Assembly (NCBI GenBank): GCA_902528575.1
Contig: CABZSV010000001.1
Location: 62,001 to 126,000, forward strand
DNA length: 64,000 nucleotides
DNA from: an uncultured Pelagibacteraceae bacterium
Lineage (GTDB): Bacteria; Pseudomonadota; Alphaproteobacteria; Pelagibacterales; Pelagibacteraceae
Direction: 5' to 3'
Shown here piece after piece: positions 18,733 to 28,641 of the stretch. The translations under genes and the position numbers were made by a program. The stretch's first letter is position 1. Each line of letters opens with the position of its first letter. The notes under the pieces are model-generated. The model was not told the origin of the DNA. It did not search any database and saw only the letters and a program-made list of their open reading frames with translations.

Positions 18733-19725
18733 ATGAATATATTAAGAGATAGTTTTGGCAGAACTTTTCCATATATAAGACTTTCAATTACCGATGTATG
18801 TAATTTTAAGTGTGGGTATTGTTTACCAAATGGATATCAAATTGATAAGAGCGATAATAGAAAATTTCTTCACTTAGAGGAAATTAGACGTCTAGCAAAA
18901 GTTTTTTCAAAATTGGGTGTATGTAAAATTAGACTTACTGGAGGTGAACCAACGGTAAGAAAAGATTTTTTTGATATAATCAAGATCTTAAAAAATGAAG
19001 CTGGAATAAAAAAAGTTGTAATTACCACAAACGGTTATCATTTAGATGAAAAAGCAAAGATGTTAGTAGATAGTGGCTTAAACGGCATTAATATTAGCAT
19101 TGATAGTCTAGATAGAAATACATTTAAAAATGTTACAGGTCATGATCGATTACCAGAGATTTTAAAAGGAATTAATATTCTACAAGATTTAAATTTTGAA
19201 AATATTAAGATTAATGCAGTTCTTTTAAATGGAATAAATGCATCAGAAAAAGATTTTGAGTCTTGGGGAGAATTTATAAAAAAGAACAAAGTGGATTTTC
19301 GATATATAGAACTTATGCAAACAGGCGATAACCTAGATTATTTTAAAAAATATCATGTATCTTCAAAAATTTTCAAAGATTACTTAAATAAAAATAATTG
19401 GATTTATCAAACCTTAGGTAAAGATGCAGGGCCGTCACTAAATTATATCAATCCAGAATACAAAGGGAAATTTGGAATTATAGCGCCCTACTCTAAAGAT
19501 TTTTGTAGAAGTTGTAACAGATTAAGAATTACATCAAGAGGAGATCTTAGATTATGCCTATTTGGAAATACTGGAATAAGTATAAGACATTTATTACAAA
19601 AAGATGATCAAATTGAAGAATTACAAGATCTTATAATGGGTCAAATGAAATTTAAAAAAGAATCTCACCATTTGGAACTTGGAGAAACTGGTTTAACTAA
19701 AAATTTATCTACCACGGGTGGCTAA
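18733..19725 (+). CDS. moaA: GTP 3',8-cyclase MoaA (radical SAM)
   Basis: CNFKCGYC, RLTGGEPTVRKD, FCRSCNRLRITSRGDLRLCLFG. Confidence 0.95.
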   Translation: MNILRDSFGRTFPYIRLSITDVCNFKCGYCLPNGYQIDKSDNRKFLHLEEIRRLAKVFSKLGVCKIRLTGGEPTVRKDFFDIIKILKNEAGIKKVVITTNGYHLDEKAKMLVDSGLNGINISIDSLDRNTFKNVTGHDRLPEILKGINILQDLNFENIKINAVLLNGINASEKDFESWGEFIKKNKVDFRYIELMQTGDNLDYFKKYHVSSKIFKDYLNKNNWIYQTLGKDAGPSLNYINPEYKGKFGIIAPYSKDFCRSCNRLRITSRGDLRLCLFGNTGISIRHLLQKDDQIEELQDLIMGQMKFKKESHHLELGETGLTKNLSTTGG

Positions 19726-20270
19726 TGTCAAAATTAAAAATTATAAATCAAGAAGAACTTAAAGATTGGGCGAAAGAAATATTTCAAAAAAACTCATTCA
19801 ATATGGTTGATGTTTCTTCAAAAAAAGAAACTTTTAGAAGAGCACTTGCGTCAGGTAAAATTTATGTTGGAAAAGAGGTTTTCGATCTAATTAAAAATAA
19901 GAAGATGCCTAAAGGAGATCCCATTACTTTAGCTGAGGTATCAGCTGTGTTGGGTGTAAAAAAAACAAGTGAACTTATTCCTCTATGTCACCCACTTCCA
20001 ATTGACCATACGGCTACTAAAATAATTATGAATGAATTAGACAATTCATTAGAAGTTTTTTGTGTAGTTTCTGCAGTAGCAAAAACAGGTGTTGAAATGG
20101 AAGCTATAATGGGTGTTAACTCTGCCTTAATCACAATTTATGATTTAAGCAAAATAGTAAATCCACATCTTAAAATTGATAACGTAAAATTATTAATTAA
20201 AGAAGGTGGAAAAAGTGGACTATGGAAAAACCCTGATGGTCTCCCAGATTTTTTAAAAAATATTTTTTAA
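19725..20270 (+). CDS. moaC: Cyclic pyranopterin monophosphate synthase MoaC
   Basis: MVDVSSKKETFRRALASG, ELIPLCHPLPI, KTGVEMEAIMGVN. Confidence 0.95.
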   Translation: MSKLKIINQEELKDWAKEIFQKNSFNMVDVSSKKETFRRALASGKIYVGKEVFDLIKNKKMPKGDPITLAEVSAVLGVKKTSELIPLCHPLPIDHTATKIIMNELDNSLEVFCVVSAVAKTGVEMEAIMGVNSALITIYDLSKIVNPHLKIDNVKLLIKEGGKSGLWKNPDGLPDFLKNIF

Positions 20271-20539
20271 TGAAAATATCAGTTGAACTATTTGGCGCAG
20301 CTAGAGAATTTAGTACTAAATCCCATTTAGACTTTGAATTAATTGAAAATTCCTCAATAAAAGATCTTAGAAACCAAATGATAGAGTTTATTGATATAAA
20401 ATTTAAAGGAAATGAAACTTTTAAAAAAATTATTAAATCATCAGCTTTTTGTTCGTCTGATGATAAAATTGTCTCAGACAATTATAAAATAGTTAAAAAA
20501 CAAAACTTTAGCATTATACCTCCTATAGGAGGTGGTTAA
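20270..20539 (+). CDS. moaD: Molybdopterin synthase small subunit MoaD
   Basis: Ubiquitin-like 89 aa ending IPPIGGG, between moaC and moaE. Confidence 0.9.
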   Translation: MKISVELFGAAREFSTKSHLDFELIENSSIKDLRNQMIEFIDIKFKGNETFKKIIKSSAFCSSDDKIVSDNYKIVKKQNFSIIPPIGGG

Positions 20540-20985
20540 TGCTACATACTAAAATTATTGATGCTTCAAAAAATGAGAAGATAGAAATTTCAAAAGCAGA
20601 AAATTTTTTAAATCAATCGAAATTTGGTGCTGTAATATATTTTGTTGGGACTGTAAGAGATTTAAATGAAAATAAAACAGTTACTGGTATTACCTATGAT
20701 GCCAAAGAAAGTATGGTTATAAAAAGTTTTGAAGAAATTTATAAAGAAGCTGATAACAAGCTAAATATTAAAGAAAAAGCAGTATTTATTGAGCATGTTA
20801 AAGGATATTTAGGTTTAAAAGAAAAAAGCATCATTATTGGTGTAGCTTGCAAACATAGAGATCAAGCTTTTGTGTTATCTAGATATATAATTGAAGAAAT
20901 TAAAAAAAGATCTCCTATTTGGAAAAAAGAACATTATGAAAATGAGGACAGTGAGTGGTTAAAAGGAATATCTCTAAATAATTAA
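20539..20985 (+). CDS. moaE: Molybdopterin synthase catalytic subunit MoaE
   Basis: GAVIYFVGTVRD, IEHVKGYLGLKEKSIIIGVACKHRDQAF, KKRSPIWKKE. Confidence 0.93.
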   Translation: MLHTKIIDASKNEKIEISKAENFLNQSKFGAVIYFVGTVRDLNENKTVTGITYDAKESMVIKSFEEIYKEADNKLNIKEKAVFIEHVKGYLGLKEKSIIIGVACKHRDQAFVLSRYIIEEIKKRSPIWKKEHYENEDSEWLKGISLNN

Positions 20986-20986
20986 A

Positions 20987-21892
20987 ATGATAAAATTTAA
21001 AAATTCAGAAATTACACCAGAGAATATTTATAAAAAAAGAAGATCTTTCATTAAATCTGTAGGTCTCGGTGCAAGCACATTAGCAATGTCTAGTATACCC
21101 TTTTTAAATAAATCTTTAGCAAGTGAGAGAGATAAATTAACAAGTTATAAAGACATAACGACTTATAATAATTATTATGAGTTTGGAACATCAAAGAGTG
21201 ATCCTCATAGAAATTCTCAAATATTTAAAACAACTCCTTGGGATATAACTATTGAGGGTGAAGTTGAAAAACCAATAAAATTATCTATGGAAGAAATCTC
21301 AGAAATGTTTATTTCTGAGGAAAGAATATATAGATTAAGATGTGTTGAGGGTTGGTCTATGGTTATTCCATGGATGGGTTTTTCTTTAAGTAAATTACTA
21401 TCAAAAGTAAATCCAACTAATAAAGCAAAATTTGTTGAATTTGAAAGTGTGTATGACCCCGCACAAATGAAAGGTCAAAGATACCCTGTTTTAAACTGGC
21501 CTTACAATGAAGGTTTAAGAATTGATGAAGCCATGCATCCTTTGACAACAGTTGTGACAGGTTTATATGGTAAAAAACTGCCTAATCAAAACGGAGCACC
21601 ACTAAGAATTTTTATTCCGTGGAAGTATGGTTTTAAAAGTGCAAAAGCTATTGTTAAAATTAAATTTGTTGAAAACATGCCTACCTCATCATGGATGTGG
21701 GCTTCACCTAGAGAGTATGGATTTTACTCAAATGTTAACCCTAATGTTGATCACCCAAGATGGTCTCAAGCAACTGAAAGAATAATAGGTGAAGGTGTTT
21801 GGGCGCCTAGAGTAAAGACCTTAATGTTTAATGGTTATGGAGATGAAGTTGCAAGTCTCTATAGCGGTATGGATTTAAAAAAAAATTTCTAA
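20987..21892 (+). CDS. msrP: Protein-methionine-sulfoxide reductase catalytic subunit MsrP (YedY)
   Basis: Tat-type KKRRSFIKS leader; YRLRCVEGWSMVIPWMGF Moco-binding Cys region. Confidence 0.92.
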   Translation: MIKFKNSEITPENIYKKRRSFIKSVGLGASTLAMSSIPFLNKSLASERDKLTSYKDITTYNNYYEFGTSKSDPHRNSQIFKTTPWDITIEGEVEKPIKLSMEEISEMFISEERIYRLRCVEGWSMVIPWMGFSLSKLLSKVNPTNKAKFVEFESVYDPAQMKGQRYPVLNWPYNEGLRIDEAMHPLTTVVTGLYGKKLPNQNGAPLRIFIPWKYGFKSAKAIVKIKFVENMPTSSWMWASPREYGFYSNVNPNVDHPRWSQATERIIGEGVWAPRVKTLMFNGYGDEVASLYSGMDLKKNF

Positions 21893-21898
21893 ATTAAA

Positions 21899-22480
21899 TT
21901 GAGAAGATATTCTAAAACTCTAGTTTTTTTTCTTTCTCTTTGGCCAATCTATGTGATTTCTTATCAAATAATTTTTAATCAATTAGGTCCAGAGCCAGTT
22001 GACAGAATCATTAATCACTTTGGAGAATGGACTTTGATATTTATTCTTTTAACTCTTTCTATGACACCACTTAAGCAAATCACAAAATCAGTAGAGTGGA
22101 TCAAGTTTAGAAGAATGCTTGGTTTGTTTACTTTTTTTTATGCATCTATTCATATGTTAAGTTATGTTGGTCTTGATTACAGATTTGATTTTGAGCCACT
22201 GATAAATGATGTCTTAAAAAAGAAGTTTATCTTTATAGGATTTTCAGCTTGGCTGTTGTTAATTCCACTTGCTGTAACGTCATCTGAGAGAATGGTTAGA
22301 CTGTTAAAACAAAGTTGGAAAAAAATTCATAGATTAATTTATATAATTGGGATTTTTGGCGTACTTCATTATATTTGGCTATCAAAAACAATATTTTTCA
22401 AACCACTTATATTTTTAATTATTTTAGTAATTCTTTTACTTTTTAGAATTAAAATTACAAGATCAGCTTCTAAAATCTGA
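21899..22480 (+). CDS. msrQ: Haem-binding membrane subunit MsrQ (YedZ), TTG start
   Basis: LTLSMTPLKQITKSVEWIKFRRMLGLFTFFYASIHMLSYVGLDY; follows msrP; codon at 21899 is ttg. Confidence 0.9.
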   Translation: MRRYSKTLVFFLSLWPIYVISYQIIFNQLGPEPVDRIINHFGEWTLIFILLTLSMTPLKQITKSVEWIKFRRMLGLFTFFYASIHMLSYVGLDYRFDFEPLINDVLKKKFIFIGFSAWLLLIPLAVTSSERMVRLLKQSWKKIHRLIYIIGIFGVLHYIWLSKTIFFKPLIFLIILVILLLFRIKITRSASKI

Positions 22481-23038
22481 GGCTTTATCAAAATCTTTAA
22501 AAGATTTGATACTCTTAGTTTTAATAAAATTTGTTCTATTTTTAAGCCTCTTAACCATAAATTTTGCTCCAAACTGACCTTTAATATTTTTAAATTTTTT
22601 TATTAAAGAATTGTCAAAACCAATAGGATTACCTACTCTATTTTTATATTTTAAAGCATGTACTAAAAATTTTTTAGAATTTATAGATCTACAAATTTTA
22701 TTTATATCTGATTGTTTAACAAATGGCATGTCCGACTGAGCTATAATAAAGCCCTTATCATTTTTAGATATTTTTTTTAATCCTATTTTTATAGAAGAGG
22801 CCATCCCTTTTTTGTAATTTTTGTTATAGGTAAAAATAATTTTTTTATTTTTTTTTATTATTTTTTTTACTTCTTTGTGTTGATGGCCAAGAACTAGGAT
22901 AATTTTATTTACTTTACTTTTTGTTAATACATTTAAAGAATAATTTATTAACGGTTTATTTTTATATAGCTTAATCAGTTTATTTTCAGATTTCATTCTT
23001 TTTGATTGGCCAGCTGCAAGTAATATTGCTTTAATCAC
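22463..23038 (-). CDS. MobA/MocA-like nucleotidyltransferase (Moco maturation)
   Basis: MIKAILLAAGQSKRMKSENKLI, AQSDMPFV. Confidence 0.82.
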   Translation of the reverse strand: MIKAILLAAGQSKRMKSENKLIKLYKNKPLINYSLNVLTKSKVNKIILVLGHQHKEVKKIIKKNKKIIFTYNKNYKKGMASSIKIGLKKISKNDKGFIIAQSDMPFVKQSDINKICRSINSKKFLVHALKYKNRVGNPIGFDNSLIKKFKNIKGQFGAKFMVKRLKNRTNFIKTKSIKSFKDFDKASDFRS

Positions 23039-23715
23039 TTTTTATAAGTTTCTGATACTAATTGAGCTATAATAGATAAAGCAATTTCTGGAGCAGATTT
23101 ACCACCGAGCTTAATACCAATTGGTCCGTGAATTGAATTAATTTCATCATTAGTAAATCCAGCTTCGACTAATCTTTGACATCTGTTTTCATGAGTTTTT
23201 TTACTGCCAAGTGCTCCAATATAATAAAATTTATTTTTTAATGCGTATTGTAAAGCAGGATCATCTATTTTTGGATCATGTGTTAAAGCTATTAAGGCTG
23301 TACTTGAATTAGTTTCAATTTCCTTAAAAGCTTCTTTTGGCCATTTATTAACAACTTTAATATCTGGAAATCTTTGCTCGGATGCAAAATATCCTCTTGG
23401 ATCTATAATACTAATCTCAAAATTTAAACTTTTTGCAAAATCAACTAAATATTGTGCAATATGTACAGCCCCAACAATAACTACTTTTATTGGTTTTATA
23501 TATGTTTCAACAAATATTTCTGAATTTTCTATGACCCCATTTTTTTTTGATTTAAAAAATTTTTCTATTTCATCAGCATATTTTAAAAATTCTCCTTTTG
23601 GAGAAGTGCCAGGTAAATATATTTCACTATTCCCATTTTCTAAATTTGTAAGAATTGCAAACTCAGTTTTTGAGGATTTTTTTTTTAATATTTCTTCAAG
23701 TGTTTTAATTTTCAT
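23035..23715 (-). CDS. XdhC C-terminal Rossmann-domain protein
   Basis: VVIVGAVHIAQYLVDFAKSLNFEISIIDPRGYFASEQRFP, ALTHDPKIDDPAL, IGALGSKKTHENR. Confidence 0.88.
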   Translation of the reverse strand: MKIKTLEEILKKKSSKTEFAILTNLENGNSEIYLPGTSPKGEFLKYADEIEKFFKSKKNGVIENSEIFVETYIKPIKVVIVGAVHIAQYLVDFAKSLNFEISIIDPRGYFASEQRFPDIKVVNKWPKEAFKEIETNSSTALIALTHDPKIDDPALQYALKNKFYYIGALGSKKTHENRCQRLVEAGFTNDEINSIHGPIGIKLGGKSAPEIALSIIAQLVSETYKK

Positions 23716-24044
23716 TAGTGTATCTGCTCAATATATACCGCTATCTCTCCACCACATGCCAGACCCACTTCCCACGCACTCTCATTCGAAACTTTAAATT
23801 CTATTTTTTTACAAGGCTTGTTGTCTTTAATTAATGATAGACACTCACTTACAACTGCAGACTCCACACATCCACCAGAAACTGATCCTGAAAAATCTCC
23901 TTTTTCGTTCACAATCATTCTGCTACCAACCTGTCTGGGTGATGATCCCCAAGTTTGAATTACAGTTGCTAAAACTACTTTTTGATTAGCCCTGATCCAA
24001 TCTTGAGCTTCGTCTAATATTTTCTCATCAAATGAATTTTTCAT
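23715..24044 (-). CDS. XdhC/CoxI N-terminal domain protein
   Basis: VVLATVIQTWGSSPRQVGSRMIVNEKGDFSGSVSGGCVESAVV. Confidence 0.9.
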   Translation of the reverse strand: MKNSFDEKILDEAQDWIRANQKVVLATVIQTWGSSPRQVGSRMIVNEKGDFSGSVSGGCVESAVVSECLSLIKDNKPCKKIEFKVSNESAWEVGLACGGEIAVYIEQIH

Positions 24045-24065
24045 CTGACAAAATATAGTTTTTAA

Positions 24066-24851
24066 CTAACAAGCATCAACGGCTTTTTTAGCCTGAGTGA
24101 CAACTAAACTAGCTCTAAAATCTGCAGAAGCATGCATATCAGAGTTCATTTCTGAACTATCTAGATCCATTCCATCTATTGAAGAAGAGGAAAAATTACC
24201 TGTTAGGGCTTTTGACATATCTTTATCATTATAAACACATGATTTTGCACCAGTAACTGCAACATTTACATCTCCTTTATGTTTAGCTACATATACTCCA
24301 ACGATTGCATATCTAGATGCAGGATTTGGATGTTTTTGATAGCTAGATTTTTCTGGTATTTGAAATTCGATAGCTTCAATTAACTCACCCTTTTTTAAAG
24401 CGGTCTCAAACATTCCTTTAAAAAACTTTGCCGCTTCAATTTTTCTTTCGTTCGTATGTATTGTTGCGTTTAAAGCTATACATGCAGATGGATAATCAGC
24501 TGATGGATCATTATTTGCAATTGAACCACCTATCGTTCCTCTATTTCTAACTTGTGGATCACCTATTCCTTCAGCCAAACTAGACAATGATGGAATTGCT
24601 TTTTTAACATCTTTAGAATTTGAAACTTCAACATGTTTAGTTGCAGCTCCTATTATAACTGATTTGCCACTTACTTTTATACCACTCAATTTTTTAATAT
24701 TTTTTATATCAATTAAATCTTTGTAAGTAGCCAATCCTAATTTCATTGAAGGAATAGTGGTCATTCCTCCTGCTAAAAAAGCAGAACTAGATGAAGCAAG
24801 TTTAGATGCCTCTTTACTATCTTTTGCTGAATGATAATTAAAATCTTTCAT
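24066..24851 (-). CDS. Molybdenum hydroxylase FAD-binding subunit (CoxM-like)
   Basis: FLAGGMTTIPSMKLG, VRNRGTIGGSIANNDPSADYPSA. Confidence 0.92.
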   Translation of the reverse strand: MKDFNYHSAKDSKEASKLASSSSAFLAGGMTTIPSMKLGLATYKDLIDIKNIKKLSGIKVSGKSVIIGAATKHVEVSNSKDVKKAIPSLSSLAEGIGDPQVRNRGTIGGSIANNDPSADYPSACIALNATIHTNERKIEAAKFFKGMFETALKKGELIEAIEFQIPEKSSYQKHPNPASRYAIVGVYVAKHKGDVNVAVTGAKSCVYNDKDMSKALTGNFSSSSIDGMDLDSSEMNSDMHASADFRASLVVTQAKKAVDAC

Positions 24852-24858
24852 AAACCTC

Positions 24859-27237
24859 CTATGCTGCTTTTGCGTTAGATTTTTTTAGATTTTTACAAGC
24901 CTTCCACACTTTTTCAGCTGTAGCTGGCATAGTAACCTCTTGTCCACCTAAGGCATCAATCACAGCATTCATCACAGTAGGTGGTGCTGCTATTGCTCCC
25001 GCTTCTCCACAACCTTTAACTCCTAAAGGATTTGTGGTTGCATGTGTACAAGTATAACCAATGTTGAACTCAGGAAAATTATCTGCACGTGGCATCGTAT
25101 AATCCATATAAGATCCAGTCATCAACTGACCTGTTTCATCATACTCTGCATTTTCATACAATGCTTGACCAATGCCTTGAGCAAGACCACCATGAACTTG
25201 TCCTTCGACAACCATTGGATTAATTATTCTTCCAAAATCATCACAAGCTGTATATTTTTCTAGCTTCACATGACCTGTTTCTGGATCTATCTCAACTTCA
25301 GCAATATGTGTTCCTGCTGGAAAAGAAAAGTTTGAAGGATCATAAAAAGAAGTTTCTTTTAAACCAGGCTCATCACCCTCTGGCAATGGAGATTTCATTT
25401 CATCTCTTACACCCGGTAAATAACAAGCAAAAGCTACTTCTCCTATTGTTTTCTTTTTATTTGATTTAGAAACAATAAATTCACCATCTTTAAACTCAAC
25501 ATCTTCTGGATTTGCCTCTAACATTTTTGCTGTAACTCTTTTACCTTTTTCAACTATTTTTTTACAAGCATTAACAATTGCGATACCACCAACAGCTAGA
25601 GATCTAGAACCGTATGTTCCCATACCAAATGTTCCTTTATCTGTATCTCCATGAACGATATCTATATTTTCTATTGGTACACCTAACTCATCAGCTGCTA
25701 TTTGAGCAAAAGTTGTTTGGTGACTTTGTCCATGACTATGTGAACCTGTGTAAACAGTGACTTGTCCAGTTGGATTAAATCTAACCTCTGCAGATTCCCA
25801 TAATCCAACTCCACATCCTAAAGACATTACAGCAGCCGAAGGAGCAATACCGCATGCTTCAAAATATGAAGTAACACCTATTCCTCTTAGTTTTCCTTTG
25901 GCTTCAGACTCTTTTCTTCTTGCCTCAAAACCTTTGTAGTCTGCCATCTGTTTTGCCTTTTCCATTCCAGCAACATAATCGCCAGAATCTACAGTATGAA
26001 CTAATGTTTGTTTAAAAGGAAATGCTGTAGGGAAATTTTTAATTCTAAGTTCAGTTTTATCTATCCCTAATTCCATTGAAGCTTTTTCAACTAATCTTTC
26101 AATAGTGTAAGTAGCCTCTGGTCTTCCTGCACCTCTATAAGCGTCTACTGGAGCTGTATTTGTATAAACAGCTTTGACATTTGTATAAGCTGCTGGAATT
26201 TCATAAACTCCAGTTGCACAAGGTCCAAATAAATAAGTCGGTGTCACTGTGCCGAATACTCGAGCATAAGCTCCAAGGTTTGCTATGGTCTCATTTTTAA
26301 AACCAAGAAACTTTCCATCTTTAGTAACCGCTAATTCTGCATGAGTTACATGATCTCTTCCATGTATATCAGTTAAAAAAGACTCTGATCTTTCTGCAAC
26401 CCACTTTATAGCTCTATTAATTTTTTTAGCTGCCCAGCTACAAACAATATCTTCGTTGTAGACATTAATTTTTGAACCAAAACCACCGCCAACATCTGGA
26501 GCTACAACTCTTAACTTATGTTCAGGAGCTACATTTCCAAAAGCAGACATTATTAATCTTGATAAATGTGGATTTTGACTTGTTGTATATAAAGTAATCT
26601 CTTCAGATGCTGCATTGTAATCGGCAACACATGCTCTTGGCTCCATTGCATTTGGAATTAATCTATTATTAATGATATCAATAGAAATTACTTTATCAGC
26701 TTTATCAAATGCTTCTTTAACTTTTTGTCTATCGCCTAATAACCAGTCAAAACAAAGATTTTTATCGATGCCTTCATGAATAGTATCTCCATTCATAGCA
26801 TCTGCAGTACTTGTGACTGCTTTTAATACTTTGTAATCAACTTCAACTTTTTCTGCAGCTTCTTTTGCTTCTGCTAAACTTTCAGCAATTACAACTGCAA
26901 CAGGATCTCCAACAAAATTTACATTATCTTTAGCTAAAGGAGGGTTTCCAGGACATTTCATTTCTGTACCATCTTCACTTCTGATTGCCCAGCCCGCAAT
27001 TAAACCTCCAATTTTATCATCTGCTATTTCTTTGCCTGTAAGTATGCTTACTACTCCTGATGATTTTAAAGCTTTATCAATATTTAATTTTTTAATAGAT
27101 GCTCTTGCATGTGGAGACCTAACAAAAATTGCGTAAGTTTGATTTGCTAAATTAATATCTGCTGTGTATCTGCCTTTACCAGTTAAAAATCTTTTATCCT
27201 CTTTTCTCTCAACTCTAGAACCTACTAAACTTGCCAT
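24859..27237 (-). CDS. Molybdenum hydroxylase large subunit, form-II CoxL-like
   Basis: VAPDVGGGFGSK; form-II AYRGAGR (VDAYRGAGRPEATY), codons at about 26122-26142; KGCGEAGAIAAPP. Confidence 0.93.
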   Translation of the reverse strand: MASLVGSRVERKEDKRFLTGKGRYTADINLANQTYAIFVRSPHARASIKKLNIDKALKSSGVVSILTGKEIADDKIGGLIAGWAIRSEDGTEMKCPGNPPLAKDNVNFVGDPVAVVIAESLAEAKEAAEKVEVDYKVLKAVTSTADAMNGDTIHEGIDKNLCFDWLLGDRQKVKEAFDKADKVISIDIINNRLIPNAMEPRACVADYNAASEEITLYTTSQNPHLSRLIMSAFGNVAPEHKLRVVAPDVGGGFGSKINVYNEDIVCSWAAKKINRAIKWVAERSESFLTDIHGRDHVTHAELAVTKDGKFLGFKNETIANLGAYARVFGTVTPTYLFGPCATGVYEIPAAYTNVKAVYTNTAPVDAYRGAGRPEATYTIERLVEKASMELGIDKTELRIKNFPTAFPFKQTLVHTVDSGDYVAGMEKAKQMADYKGFEARRKESEAKGKLRGIGVTSYFEACGIAPSAAVMSLGCGVGLWESAEVRFNPTGQVTVYTGSHSHGQSHQTTFAQIAADELGVPIENIDIVHGDTDKGTFGMGTYGSRSLAVGGIAIVNACKKIVEKGKRVTAKMLEANPEDVEFKDGEFIVSKSNKKKTIGEVAFACYLPGVRDEMKSPLPEGDEPGLKETSFYDPSNFSFPAGTHIAEVEIDPETGHVKLEKYTACDDFGRIINPMVVEGQVHGGLAQGIGQALYENAEYDETGQLMTGSYMDYTMPRADNFPEFNIGYTCTHATTNPLGVKGCGEAGAIAAPPTVMNAVIDALGGQEVTMPATAEKVWKACKNLKKSNAKAA

Positions 27238-27257
27238 TTTCTTTTTCCTCCTTAAAA

Positions 27258-27719
27258 TTACATTTTTGTTGCTGCTTCTTTAACCGCGGCAACAATATTT
27301 TGATATCCTGTACATCTGCAAATATTTCCTTCTAACCAATCTCTAATTTCTGTATCTGATGGTTTCTTGTTTTTTTGCAAAAGATCAACTGCGCTCATAA
27401 CCATTCCTGGAGTACAAAAACCACACTGTAAGCCATGAAGTTTTTTGAACGCTTCTTGCATTGGATGCATTTTTCCATTTGTTTCTAAACCTTCAATTGT
27501 TGTAACTTTTGATCCATTAACATCAGCTGCTAAAGCCGTACAACTTTTTAAAGAATTTCCATCAACATGAACTACACATGCTCCGCATTGACTAGTATCA
27601 CATCCAATATGTGTACCTGTTAGCTGTAAATGCTCTCTTAAAAATGTAGATAGTAAAGTGTTATCAGGAGCTTCTTTTTCAACTTTTCTTCCATTAACTT
27701 CTAATGAAATTTTACCCAT
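27258..27719 (-). CDS. Molybdenum hydroxylase 2Fe-2S subunit (CoxS-like)
   Basis: [42 protein letters not shown]. Confidence 0.95.
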   Translation of the reverse strand: MGKISLEVNGRKVEKEAPDNTLLSTFLREHLQLTGTHIGCDTSQCGACVVHVDGNSLKSCTALAADVNGSKVTTIEGLETNGKMHPMQEAFKKLHGLQCGFCTPGMVMSAVDLLQKNKKPSDTEIRDWLEGNICRCTGYQNIVAAVKEAATKM

Positions 27720-27806
27720 AATCTCTCCTTATAAATAATATTAAGATTTAATCATTTTGAGATTATGAAGGCAAGTGTCAAATTGAACACTACTTGGACT
27801 AGAATT

Positions 27807-28373
27807 TTATTTTAAAAACATCCAATAAATTAAGAAAATTCCTAGAACTACTGCGGCTGTTAAATATCTATAATTAATTTTTGTTTCAGGTACTTTTTCA
27901 TTATCTGAGTCAGTTATCTCGATAGTTTCATTTTTTTCAGAAGAAATTAATTCAGAAAATTTACCAAAAAAAATATCTGCCATTTTTTTTGCTGTCATAT
28001 CTATAAGTCTTGAACCTACTTGTGCAATTTTACCACCAACTTGTGCTTCAACAGAATAAATTAAATTTGTTCCAGTGTCTGTATCCTCAAGTTTAACTTC
28101 AGCTTCTCCTGAGGCAAAGCCAACTAGAGAGTTTCCAGATCCTAATATCTTATAGCTGTTAGGAGGATTTAAATCTTTTAATTCAATGTCACCAGAAAAG
28201 GTTGCATTAAAAGGTCCAATTTTATTTGTAGCTTTTGCAGAAAATTCAGTATCAGATTTTTTATTAAATTCCTCACATCCCGGGATTGCTTGTTTAAGTA
28301 TTTCTGGATCATTTAAAGCTTCCCAAACTTTTTGTTTTTTTAAATTAATTTTATAAGATCCTGTTAATTTCAT
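27807..28373 (-). CDS. CoxG family (SRPBCC) protein with C-terminal TM helix
   Basis: MKLTGSYKINLKKQKVWEALNDPEILKQAIPGCEEF; C-terminal YLTAAVVLGIFLIYWMFL. Confidence 0.88.
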   Translation of the reverse strand: MKLTGSYKINLKKQKVWEALNDPEILKQAIPGCEEFNKKSDTEFSAKATNKIGPFNATFSGDIELKDLNPPNSYKILGSGNSLVGFASGEAEVKLEDTDTGTNLIYSVEAQVGGKIAQVGSRLIDMTAKKMADIFFGKFSELISSEKNETIEITDSDNEKVPETKINYRYLTAAVVLGIFLIYWMFLK

Positions 28374-28394
28374 AAATTAAACATATAATAAATT

Positions 28395-28641
28395 ATGGAC
28401 GAAAATACAAAAAAAAGAATTACAATCTGCAGCTTTTGAAAGATTAATTTCTCATCTTAGAGAAAGAAAAGATGTACAAAATATAGATCTAATGAATCTT
28501 GCAGGTTTTTGTAGAAACTGTCTTTCTAAATGGTACAGAGAAGAAGCAGGAAAAAAAGGGATTGAAATTTCTGACCCTGATGCAAGAGAACATGTTTACG
28601 GGATGCCTTATTCTGAATGGAAAGACAAATATCAAAAATAA
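28395..28641 (+). pseudogene. DUF1244 protein with a frameshift in an A8 run
   Basis: Removing one A at 28409-28416 gives MDENTKKELQSAAFERLISHLRERKDVQNIDLMNLAGFCRNCLSKWYREEAGKKGIEISDPDAREHVYGMPYSEWKDKYQK. The listed ORF 28499-28693 is a different, spurious frame. Confidence 0.85.

Noticed and set aside
27775-27795. AGTGT...ACACT hairpin between coxS and coxG
   Set aside because: Short 5-bp stem without a T-tract; could be chance in AT-rich DNA.
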